Assembly (NCBI RefSeq): GCF_014779795.1
Contig: NZ_JACXZS010000009.1
Span: 124,001-188,000, forward strand
Origin: Microbacterium helvum
GTDB lineage: Bacteria; Actinomycetota; Actinomycetes; Actinomycetales; Microbacteriaceae
Length of the DNA: 64,000 nt
Direction of reading: 5' to 3'
Below, piece after piece: positions 8,450-15,518 of the stretch (positions within the stretch are counted from its first letter, which is position 1; each line of letters opens with the position of its first letter). The translations under genes were made by a program, and so were the position numbers. The notes beneath the pieces were generated by a model, which was not told where the DNA came from, did not search any database, and was given only the letters and a program-made list of their open reading frames with translations.

Positions 8450-10140
8450 TGCGCGTCATGGCCCAGATGGGCATGGTGATGAACCTCGACAAGTGCATCG
8501 GATGCCACACCTGCTCGGTCACGTGCAAGCAGGCGTGGACCAACCGGGCGGGCACCGAGTACGTGTGGTTCAACAACGTCGAGACCCGCCCCGGCCAGGG
8601 CTACCCGCGCCGCTACGAGGACCAGGAGCAGTGGCGCGGCGGCTGGACGCTCAACCGCCGAGGCCGGCTGTCGCTGCGCACCGGCAGCCGGGCGAAGCGC
8701 CTGTTCTCGATCTTCTCCTCGCCCGTGCAGCCGAAGCTCGAGGACTACTACGAGCCGTGGACGTACGACTACGAGACGCTGATCGACGCACCGCTCGGCG
8801 ACGACTTCCCCGTCGCCCGGCCGAAGTCGCTCATCACCGGCGAGGACACGCAGATCACGTGGTCGGCGAACTGGGACGACGACCTCGGCGGCGCGTCCGA
8901 GATGGGCCACCTCGATCCGATCGTTCAGAAGGTGCGGCGGGAGTCCGAGGAGGCCATCAAGCTGCAGTTCGAGAAGACCTTCATGTTCTACCTGCCGCGG
9001 ATCTGCGAGCACTGCCTGAATCCGTCGTGCATGGCGTCGTGCCCCTCGGGTGCGATCTACAAGCGCGCCGAAGACGGGATCGTGCTCGTCGACCAGGACC
9101 GCTGCCGCGGCTGGCGCCAGTGCATCACGGGCTGCCCGTACAAGAAGATCTACTTCAACCACAAGACCGGCAAGGCCGAGAAGTGCACCCTGTGCTATCC
9201 GCGTCTGGAGGTCGGCATCCCGACGGTGTGCTCCGAGACGTGCGTCGGGCGCCTGCGCTACCTCGGCCTGTTCCTCTACGACGCGGACCGCGTCACCGAG
9301 GCCGCCTCCACGCCCGATGAGAAGGACCTCTACGAGGCGCAGCTCGATGTCATCCTCGACCCGGACGACCCCGAGGTGATCGCGGCGGCCCGCGCGCAGG
9401 GCGACATCCCCGAGGACTGGATGGATGCCGCACGCCGGTCGCCGGTGTACGCCCTGGCCAAGAAGTACCGGGTGGCACTGCCGCTGCATCCCGAATACCG
9501 CACCATGCCGATGGTGTGGTACATCCCGCCGCTGTCGCCCATCGTCGACCTGCTGCGCGACCAGGGGCACGACGCCGAGTCCGCGGGCACCCTGTTCGGT
9601 GCGATCGAGGCGCTGCGCATCCCGGTCGAGTACCTCGCCGAGCTGTTCACCGCCGGAGACACCGACATCATCACGGCAGTGCTGTGGCGGCTGGCGGCGA
9701 TGCGGTCGTACCTGCGCGACATCACGCTCGACCGCGAGCGCGACGAGTCGATCCCCGAGGCCGTCGGCATGACCGGCGAGTCCATCTACGAGATGTACCG
9801 GCTGCTCGCGATCGCCAAGTACGAGGACCGCTACGTCATCCCGACCGCCCACTACGAGCGGGCTCACGAGCTCGAAGAGCTCGGGTGCTCGCTCGACTTC
9901 GACGGCGGTGCGTACGGCTCCGAATCCGGGCCGTTCGGCGAGGCCAGCGGCCGCCCGGTGCCCGTCGCGGTCGAGACCTTCCAGGCTCTCAAAGACCGGC
10001 AGACGGCAGACGTCGCCGCCAGCAGCGAGTCGCTGCGCGGCCGCGTCAATCTGCTGAACTGGGACGGTAACGGCGCACCTTCCGGCCTGTTCCCGCCCAA
10101 GCCCGCGGATCGGGACGCCTCGGACGGAGGCTCGCCGTGA
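8449..10140 (+). CDS. narH: Respiratory nitrate reductase, beta subunit
   Basis: This 563-residue electron-transfer subunit carries four cysteine clusters. The first is DKCIGCHTCSVTCKQAW (Cys16, 19, 22, 26). Then come CEHCLNPSCMASCPSGAIY, CRGWRQCITGCPYKK (with the Trp that marks the FS4-type [3Fe-4S] site) and CTLCYPRLEVGIPTVCSETC. Together they hold three [4Fe-4S] and one [3Fe-4S] centre, passing electrons from NarI to NarG. The start overlaps the narG stop; a second in-frame ATG nine bases later is also possible. The tail overlaps narJ by four bases, so the subunits are probably translationally coupled. Confidence 0.98.
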   Translation: MRVMAQMGMVMNLDKCIGCHTCSVTCKQAWTNRAGTEYVWFNNVETRPGQGYPRRYEDQEQWRGGWTLNRRGRLSLRTGSRAKRLFSIFSSPVQPKLEDYYEPWTYDYETLIDAPLGDDFPVARPKSLITGEDTQITWSANWDDDLGGASEMGHLDPIVQKVRRESEEAIKLQFEKTFMFYLPRICEHCLNPSCMASCPSGAIYKRAEDGIVLVDQDRCRGWRQCITGCPYKKIYFNHKTGKAEKCTLCYPRLEVGIPTVCSETCVGRLRYLGLFLYDADRVTEAASTPDEKDLYEAQLDVILDPDDPEVIAAARAQGDIPEDWMDAARRSPVYALAKKYRVALPLHPEYRTMPMVWYIPPLSPIVDLLRDQGHDAESAGTLFGAIEALRIPVEYLAELFTAGDTDIITAVLWRLAAMRSYLRDITLDRERDESIPEAVGMTGESIYEMYRLLAIAKYEDRYVIPTAHYERAHELEELGCSLDFDGGAYGSESGPFGEASGRPVPVAVETFQALKDRQTADVAASSESLRGRVNLLNWDGNGAPSGLFPPKPADRDASDGGSP

Positions 10141-10760
10141 GCTCGGCGGTGATCCGCCAGTCGGCCTCGCTGTGCCTGAGCTACCCCGACGACGCGGTGC
10201 TCGGCTCGGCACCCCTGATCGAGAGGGCGCTGAGGGAGTCGGCACCTCGGGCGGCAGCATCCTTCACTCCGCTGCTGGGGTGGTGGGCGACCACGCCCGC
10301 CTCGCAGGTGCAGGCCGCGTACGTCGACACGTTCGACATGTCACGCCGCCACGCGCTGTACCTGAGCTACTGGACCGACGGCGACACCCGCCGCCGCGGA
10401 GCGGTGCTCGCCGACCTCAAGCGTCGGTACCGCGAAGCGGGGCTGCAGCTGGACGGCACCGGCGAGCTTCCCGACTACCTGCCGCTGGTGCTCGAGTTCG
10501 CGCGGCATGCGCCACGTGAGGGCACGGCGCTGCTGCAGGAGTACCGGCCGAGCCTGGAGCTCATCCGCATCGCCCTCGCTGAACGCGGGTCGCCGTACGC
10601 CGGCGTCGTCGCGGCGGTGTGCGACACCCTCCCCGGCCGTTCCCCCGCCGACCGCCAGCAGGCGATGGCGATGGCGGCGGCGGGACCCCCGCGCGAGTCC
10701 GTCGGGCTCGACGCGCACGACCCGCGACTGCTGCCGCTCCAACCGGCCGGAGGACGCTGA
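10137..10760 (+). CDS. narJ: Nitrate reductase assembly chaperone (delta subunit)
   Basis: A 207-residue member of the NarJ/TorD-like chaperone family, which binds apo-NarG for molybdenum cofactor insertion and membrane attachment and is not part of the final enzyme. The family tract YVDTFDMSRRHALYLSYWTD is visible near residues 62-81, followed by DYLPLVLEFARHA. The start is GTG at 10137, overlapping the narH stop (GTGA). Position between narH and narI matches all known narGHJI operons. Confidence 0.96.
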   Translation: MSSAVIRQSASLCLSYPDDAVLGSAPLIERALRESAPRAAASFTPLLGWWATTPASQVQAAYVDTFDMSRRHALYLSYWTDGDTRRRGAVLADLKRRYREAGLQLDGTGELPDYLPLVLEFARHAPREGTALLQEYRPSLELIRIALAERGSPYAGVVAAVCDTLPGRSPADRQQAMAMAAAGPPRESVGLDAHDPRLLPLQPAGGR

Positions 10761-11554
10761 TGGATCTGTTCCTGTGGGGGATCCTGCCCTACGTCATGGT
10801 GGCCGTGCTCGTCGGCGGCACGATCTGGCGGTACCGCTACGACCAGTTCGGCTGGACCACGCGGTCGTCCCAGCTCTACGAGTCGCGCCTGCTGCGGATC
10901 GGGTCGCCGCTGTTCCACTTCGGCATCCTGGTCGTCGTGATCGGGCACGTCGCGGGGCTCGTGATCCCCAAGGCCTGGACGGACTTCTTCGGCATATCGG
11001 ACGAGATGTACCATCTGGCCGCACTCGGCCTCGGCTCCATCGCGGGCTTCGCGACGCTCGTCGGCGTCGGCATCCTGATCTACCGGCGACGCACCACCGG
11101 CCCGGTGTTCATGGCGACCACCAAGAACGACAAGACCATGTACGTCGTGCTGGTCGCGGCGATCGTGGCCGGGCTCGCGACGACCGTGCTCGGCGTCATC
11201 GGGCCGCACCAGGAGCTCACGTACCGCGACACCGTCGCGCCCTGGTTCCGGTCGCTGTTCGTCTTCCAGCCCGACATCGCCGCCATGAGCCAGGCCTCGC
11301 TCGACTTCCAGCTGCACACGCTCATCGGCATGGTGCTGTTCATGCTGTGGCCGTTCACGCGCCTCGTGCACGCCTTCACCGCGCCGGTGCACTACCTCTT
11401 CCGCCCCTACATCGTGTACCGCTCGCGCGACGGTCGGCCGACGACAGCCCGCGGCATCCAGCGCGGCTGGGCACCGGTCGGCACGCGCGACCGCACGTCC
11501 GACAAGTCCGCGAAGAGCGTCGCCGGCGGCGGGTCGACCACCAAGAAGCGCTGA
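10760..11554 (+). CDS. narI: Respiratory nitrate reductase, gamma subunit (cytochrome b)
   Basis: A 264-residue membrane di-heme cytochrome b that oxidises quinol and passes electrons to NarH. Five hydrophobic helices are visible. The four heme-ligand histidines are His53 (LFHFG), His63 (IGHVAG), His186 (QLHTLIG) and His204 (RLVHAF), at nearly the same positions as in E. coli NarI. It ends in a Lys/Ser/Gly-rich tail. Its ATG overlaps the narJ TGA by one base. The operon ends only three bases from the stop of the opposing PRC-barrel gene, with no obvious hairpin between. No narK transporter or molybdenum cofactor gene is adjacent. Confidence 0.97.
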   Translation: MDLFLWGILPYVMVAVLVGGTIWRYRYDQFGWTTRSSQLYESRLLRIGSPLFHFGILVVVIGHVAGLVIPKAWTDFFGISDEMYHLAALGLGSIAGFATLVGVGILIYRRRTTGPVFMATTKNDKTMYVVLVAAIVAGLATTVLGVIGPHQELTYRDTVAPWFRSLFVFQPDIAAMSQASLDFQLHTLIGMVLFMLWPFTRLVHAFTAPVHYLFRPYIVYRSRDGRPTTARGIQRGWAPVGTRDRTSDKSAKSVAGGGSTTKKR

Positions 11555-11557
11555 GCG

Positions 11558-11932
11558 TCACGCCCGCCCCGTGCTGGGCGGCGCCGAATCGGGGATGCCG
11601 CGCCGCACGTCCAGCGGGATGTGCGGCGCCGTGACACCCAGGACGACGCCATCGCCGTCCACGCGCTGCACGCACTCCCACGGGATCAGGCGCGACCGGC
11701 GATGGAGCCATTCGATCACGCGCGCGACGACCGCTGGTCCGTTGACCCGCCCGCGCTCATAGCCGTACATCGACAGTCTGCTGTGCGGACTCACGATCAG
11801 GGCGACCAGTTCCAGATCACCCTCGTGGTCCCGGCGTCGCGCGCCGCGGCGGAAGCGCACGTCGACCACCGTGCCCAGTCCGGCGCCGTCGACGTCGATC
11901 ACCGGCATGTCGAGCAGTTCACTCAGGAGCAT
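11558..11932 (-). CDS. PRC-barrel-like protein (last gene of NRAMP operon)
   Basis: A 124-residue soluble protein beginning MLLSELLDMPVIDVDGAGLG, the usual opening of a PRC-barrel beta domain. A predicted strand follows (ELVALIVSPHSRL), then a WECVQRVDGDGVVLG segment. PRC barrels are small beta barrels found in photosystem H subunits, RimM and some magnesium-transport-related proteins, and they mediate protein contacts. Its start overlaps the end of the preceding PRC-like gene by 14 bp, so it is co-translated with the NRAMP unit. Function is inferred only from context. Confidence 0.7.
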   Translation of the reverse strand: MLLSELLDMPVIDVDGAGLGTVVDVRFRRGARRRDHEGDLELVALIVSPHSRLSMYGYERGRVNGPAVVARVIEWLHRRSRLIPWECVQRVDGDGVVLGVTAPHIPLDVRRGIPDSAPPSTGRA

Positions 11933-12335
11933 GGCGGCCTCCGGGGATGCGGGCGATCACTCGGTCGCGGATCCAGCGTTCGAGCCAGGTGGCATCGAGG
12001 TCGTCCGCCGCCGCATCCACGCGGACGACGGTGTCGAGCCGCCGCACGTGCCGCCACTCGATGCGGCCCCATCGCGAGCGCGGCATGCGTCCGCCGAACA
12101 CCCGTGGCAGCACGGCGGCCCCGACGAGAATCGCGACGACCACGGGCGGCCTCTCGTGGTCGACCGCCTCGCCGAGCTCCACCCCGTCGATCTCGATGTC
12201 GTCGACGGTGCTGATCGGCACGTCGTCCCGGTCGAGCATCTGCCGGTCCAGCAGGTGCAGGCGTGCGTCCACGCCCCGGCCGTCCGGATCCTGATACCAG
12301 TCGAGCGGATGCTGCGGCCTGCGCGCTCGTCTCAT
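11919..12335 (-). CDS. PRC-barrel-like protein in NRAMP operon
   Basis: This 138-residue protein has two domain-like halves. After MRRARRPQHPLDWYQDPDGR comes a segment that reads like a PRC barrel (ARLHLLDRQMLDRDDVPIST, VDDIEIDGVEL). A hydrophobic stretch (VVVAILVGAAVLPRVFGG) follows, and then a strand-rich end (RIEWRHVRRLDTVVRVDAAA). The ATG at 12335 overlaps the NRAMP gene end by four bases. A much longer frame on this strand is a shadow of the NRAMP gene. The hydrophobic stretch may be one membrane-associated helix. A partner role for the transporter is inferred from gene order only. Confidence 0.65.
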   Translation of the reverse strand: MRRARRPQHPLDWYQDPDGRGVDARLHLLDRQMLDRDDVPISTVDDIEIDGVELGEAVDHERPPVVVAILVGAAVLPRVFGGRMPRSRWGRIEWRHVRRLDTVVRVDAAADDLDATWLERWIRDRVIARIPGGRHAPE

Positions 12336-13561
12336 GAGCCCATCCCCGTCACGATGAGAAGCGGGATCGCGGCGATCGCCGCGACCAGGATGACCGCCAG
12401 GAACAGCACAGCCAGACCGTTGCGCACTCGCCCGTTCACCTCGTCGCCCATGTACTCCGGATCGTTCGCGACGACGAGGATCGGGAAGTAGGTGAGCGGC
12501 AGCGCGACCGCGGAGAACACCACAGAGATCTCGGTCACGGCGACGGGATCGACGCCGGTGGCGAGGATGCCGCCGCCGATGAGAAGGCAGATGATCATCG
12601 CGAGGTGGAATCGCGCGGCCTGCGCGGGACGGCGGAACTTGCCCCAGCTCCAGCCGAAGAACTGCGCCAGCGTGTAGCCGCTGGACAGCGTCGTCTCCAG
12701 GGCGGCGCCGAACGTCGCGGCCAGGACGCCGACGATGGCGAACGCCAGGGCGAGCTGACCGCCGGCCTCGGCGACCGGCAGGACGATCTGCGACAGCGAG
12801 GTCACCTCGATGGCCTTCGGCAGCAGCACCACCGAGGCGCATGCGGCGATCGCGATCGAGAGGATGCCGCCGAGCGGGAAGCCGATGAAGACGTTGGCGC
12901 GCTCGGTCGACAGGTCCCTCGCCGTCCAGCCTTCCTCGACCGCGCCCGACGAGAAGAAGAACACCTCGTACGGCGTCATGGCCGCACCGAAGAGCGCGAC
13001 CGCGAAGTACCAGTACGACAGCGGATTCCCCGACGTCTCGGTCCACGGCTGCACGGCCTGCGTCGCCAGCGTCCCCCAGTCGGGCTTGAGGAGGAACAGT
13101 GCCACGACGAAGACGATGAGGCACAGCCCCAAGAGCCCGGCGACGTTCTCCATGATCGAGAACTTCGTGCGCCAGACCACGATCCACACCGCGAACAGCG
13201 CCACCGGGATCCACATCCCCGGGCCGACCCCCGCCGCCAGTTGCAGGGCCAGCGCGATGCCGCCGATCTCTGCCGTGAGGGTCAGCAGGTTGATCAGGAA
13301 CGACGCGGTCAGGTTCGCAAGGCCGGCCCGGGGCCCGAGCCGTTCCCGGATGACCTCGAACGTCGCCCGGCCGCTCACGGCGGCCACTCGCCCCGACATG
13401 TCGGCGTACACGCAGATCCCGACGATGCCGATGAGCACGACCCAGGCGAGTCCCAGGCCGTAGCGCGAACCGACGACGGCGTTCGTGACGAGATCCCCGA
13501 TGTCGACGAAGCCGCCGATGGCCGTGAGGATGCCGAGTGCGACCGCGAAGAGCTTCTTCAT
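12332..13561 (-). CDS. NRAMP-type divalent metal transporter with atypical site residues
   Basis: A 409-residue membrane protein of about 11 helices, recognisable as SLC11/NRAMP by overall pattern. Helix 1 normally carries DPGN, but here reads D20-I-G-D23. Helix 6 normally carries an AxxMPH motif with a metal-binding methionine; here it reads GAAMTPYE (Thr196, Pro197, Tyr198, Glu199), so Met, His and Asn become Thr, Tyr and Glu. Such a site looks harder and more acidic than a manganese/iron site. Divergent NRAMP relatives that carry magnesium are known, so Mg is a reasonable guess. The start at 13561 gives a normal N-terminus; the open frame upstream is antisense to the lipoprotein. It overlaps both neighbours by four bases. 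Confidence 0.85.
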   Translation of the reverse strand: MKKLFAVALGILTAIGGFVDIGDLVTNAVVGSRYGLGLAWVVLIGIVGICVYADMSGRVAAVSGRATFEVIRERLGPRAGLANLTASFLINLLTLTAEIGGIALALQLAAGVGPGMWIPVALFAVWIVVWRTKFSIMENVAGLLGLCLIVFVVALFLLKPDWGTLATQAVQPWTETSGNPLSYWYFAVALFGAAMTPYEVFFFSSGAVEEGWTARDLSTERANVFIGFPLGGILSIAIAACASVVLLPKAIEVTSLSQIVLPVAEAGGQLALAFAIVGVLAATFGAALETTLSSGYTLAQFFGWSWGKFRRPAQAARFHLAMIICLLIGGGILATGVDPVAVTEISVVFSAVALPLTYFPILVVANDPEYMGDEVNGRVRNGLAVLFLAVILVAAIAAIPLLIVTGMGS

Positions 13562-13962
13562 CGCTCCCCCGCCACCTCGTCGAGCACCGCGATCGCCGCG
13601 GCCAGTGCGTGCTCGGCCGCCGCCGCGTCCCCCTGCTGCGCGGTGTGGATGGCATCGACGGCGTCGCGAGAGGCGTCGAGCGCATCCGTGCGCGCGCGCT
13701 CTGCGGCGGCGTCCGCGGTCTGCGTCTGCTCCAGCTGCGTGATCACGTCGCTGAGCTGTGCGGCCATGTCGTCGAGGACGACCCGTGCCGTCGTCGCGAA
13801 CGTCCGCCCGGCCTCGTCCAGGTGGATTCCGAGCTCCGCCGAGCGCGCCGCCGAGAGGGCATCGGCAGCCAGCGGCTGGATGTCCGACGTCGAGGCGGCG
13901 CAGCCCGACACCAGGCATCCGGCGATGACCAGACCCGCCACAGACCAACGAATGCGCTTCAC
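13558..13962 (-). CDS. Small predicted lipoprotein, first gene of NRAMP operon
   Basis: A 134-residue exported protein with a lipobox signal peptide (RWSVAGLVIAGCLVSGCAAS), cleaved before Cys in LVSGC. The mature part is Ala-rich and heptad-like, with TARVVLDDMAAQLSDVITQL followed by EQTQTADAAAERARTD, predicting a helical bundle or coiled coil at the outer face of the membrane. The GTG at 13962 is preceded by GAGAGGGG at eight bases. It overlaps the NRAMP start (ATGA), so the two are translationally coupled. No family is recognised. Its place suggests an extracytoplasmic accessory of the transporter. Confidence 0.75.
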   Translation of the reverse strand: MKRIRWSVAGLVIAGCLVSGCAASTSDIQPLAADALSAARSAELGIHLDEAGRTFATTARVVLDDMAAQLSDVITQLEQTQTADAAAERARTDALDASRDAVDAIHTAQQGDAAAAEHALAAAIAVLDEVAGER

Positions 13963-14064
13963 ATCACCAGCCCCTCTCGTGCACAACACGATGGCACTCA
14001 GAGGGCGGGCACGAACCGGCCTTGACGACGATCAGCCGGATGGTCTAACCCGGCGGGAACGGTG

Positions 14065-14370
14065 TCAGCGCACGACGGCGAGGGCGATGAGCCATGCCGC
14101 GGCGCTCAGCACGAGTGCGATCAGCGGATACCAGAAGGCCGTGCGCCGCCGCGAGAGCGCGACGATGCCGATCACGCCCCCGATCACGCAGAACGCGAGG
14201 GGAAGGTAGCCGCCGAACACGATCGCGAGCGTGTTGTCGTTCGCGCCGACAGCCCACAGCAGCGACACGAAGAACATGACCACGGCGACACCCACCGAGA
14301 AGCCGATGAGCAGCAGCGTCGCGATGAGGTCGCCCGTGCGGCGCTCCGGCGCGGGCTCGCCCGCGGTCAT
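14065..14370 (-). CDS. Small membrane protein, three predicted helices
   Basis: A 101-residue protein with a short polar N-terminus (MTAGEPAPERRTGDLI) and three hydrophobic helices: LLLIGFSVGVAVVMFFVSLL, YLPLAFCVIGGVIGIVAL and FWYPLIALVLSAAAWLIAL. No domain is recognised; small membrane proteins of this shape are frequent in Microbacteriaceae. It is the second gene after a GNAT enzyme, with an ATGA overlap at 14367-14370 that fixes the start. Longer upstream frames are shadows of the GNAT gene. Confidence 0.75.
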   Translation of the reverse strand: MTAGEPAPERRTGDLIATLLLIGFSVGVAVVMFFVSLLWAVGANDNTLAIVFGGYLPLAFCVIGGVIGIVALSRRRTAFWYPLIALVLSAAAWLIALAVVR

Positions 14371-14816
14371 GCGCCCAGCCCGATCTGGTAGTGGACGTAT
14401 CCGGTGTCGGTGGCGACCTTGTCGTACAGCGTCCGTGCGGTCGCGTTGTGCTGCTGGGTGAGCCAGTACACCTTGGGCGAACCGTGCTCGCGGGCCCACC
14501 CGGCGACGTGTGCGATGAGGGCGCGCCCCGTTCCGCCACCGCGCACGGCGGGGTCGACGAAGAGGTCCTCCAGGTAGCAGTACGGCTCGGCGGCCCAGGT
14601 CGCCGCGTGTGTCAGCCAGTGCACGATCCCGACCGCATGGCCATCGTCATCGACGGCGACGGCCCCGTGGATGGGGAACTGCGGATCGAGCAGTCGGTTC
14701 CATGTGAGATCGTCCTGCGCGGCGGGCAGCTCGGTCTCGTAGAACTCGAGGTAGCCCCGCCACAACGTCTGCCAGGCGTCGCGGTCGTCGGGGAGCAGGG
14801 CGCGGGTGGTGGTCAC
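14367..14816 (-). CDS. GNAT family N-acetyltransferase
   Basis: A 149-residue single-domain acetyltransferase. Motif A with the acetyl-CoA pyrophosphate loop reads LEDLFVDPAVRGGGTGRALI (R/Q-x-x-G-x-G/A form), and the late motif B region has NATARTLYDKVA. The N-terminus TTTRALLPDDRDAWQTLWRG is typical of one-domain GNATs acting on small amines or amino-acid-like substrates; the substrate is not evident. The GTG at 14816 sits seven bases after a -10 box and is preferred to the upstream ATG at 14855. Confidence 0.9.
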   Translation of the reverse strand: MTTTRALLPDDRDAWQTLWRGYLEFYETELPAAQDDLTWNRLLDPQFPIHGAVAVDDDGHAVGIVHWLTHAATWAAEPYCYLEDLFVDPAVRGGGTGRALIAHVAGWAREHGSPKVYWLTQQHNATARTLYDKVATDTGYVHYQIGLGA

Positions 14817-14823
14817 GATGCCG

Positions 14824-14829
14824 AGGCTA
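14824..14829 (-). promoter_or_regulatory. -10 box of leaderless promoter, GNAT gene
   Basis: TAGCCT, seven bases before the GTG at 14816. Confidence 0.55.
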
Positions 14830-14930
14830 GCGGTTCTCCGGCCGCGGTGACCCACACCCGACGCAGAGCCGCAGGTTCGGGTTCGCCGCCGCCGTGCCGG
14901 CAGGCGAGTCGGGGTCCCGCCATGTGAGCG

Positions 14931-15518
14931 TCAGTCGCCGGGTGCCGCCTCAGCGAGTTCTGCACCGGCATGGGCCAGCTCGGCCAGGGCGGCCTCGCTG
15001 GACGCCGTCGCGACCCCGGCCACGAGGTCGGTGAGGACCCGCACATGGCGGCCGTGCTCGATCGCATCCAGCGCAGAGGCCCGGACGCAGTAGTCGGTGG
15101 CGATGCCCACGACGTCGACGTCGACCACGCCGTGTGCGTCCAGCAGCTGCGAGACCGTCTCGCCGTCGTCGGTCGTGCCCTCGTACAGCGAGTACGCGGG
15201 CTTCCCCTGCCCCTTCTTGACGTGGTGGGTGACCGCCGCCGTGTCGAGTCCGGGGTCGTATTCGGCGCCCTCGGTGCCGGCGACGCAGTGGACCGGCCAC
15301 GTGTCGACGAAGTCCGGCTCGCCGGAGGCGAAATGACCGCCGTTGTCGTTGTCGCCGTCGTGCCAGTCGCGCGAGGCGATGACGACGGCGTAGTCCTCGG
15401 CGTGGGTCACCAGGAACTGCGAGATCCCCCGCGCGACGGCATCACCGCCCTCGACGCCCAGGGCGCCGCCCTCAGTGAAGTCGTTCTGCACGTCGACGAT
15501 GAACAGTGCCTTGCTCAT
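14931..15518 (-). CDS. pncA: Nicotinamidase/pyrazinamidase, isochorismatase family
   Basis: This 195-residue amidase converts nicotinamide to nicotinate for NAD salvage. Visible residues are the nucleophile-assisting Asp in FIVDVQNDFTEGGAL (Asp9), the metal-site DWH in IASRDWHDGD, the cis-peptide/lysine region HHVKKGQGKP, and the catalytic cysteine in GIATDYCVRASALDA. Length matches PncA (about 186-213 residues). The ATG at 15518 overlaps the stop of the MMPL gene by four bases, so it is the second gene of that unit. The link to an exporter is positional, not functional as far as I can see. Confidence 0.95.
   Translation of the reverse strand: MSKALFIVDVQNDFTEGGALGVEGGDAVARGISQFLVTHAEDYAVVIASRDWHDGDNDNGGHFASGEPDFVDTWPVHCVAGTEGAEYDPGLDTAAVTHHVKKGQGKPAYSLYEGTTDDGETVSQLLDAHGVVDVDVVGIATDYCVRASALDAIEHGRHVRVLTDLVAGVATASSEAALAELAHAGAELAEAAPGD

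Noticed and set aside
8374..10260. 628-codon minus-strand frame opposite narH
   Set aside because: Antisense shadow; narH carries all cluster cysteines.
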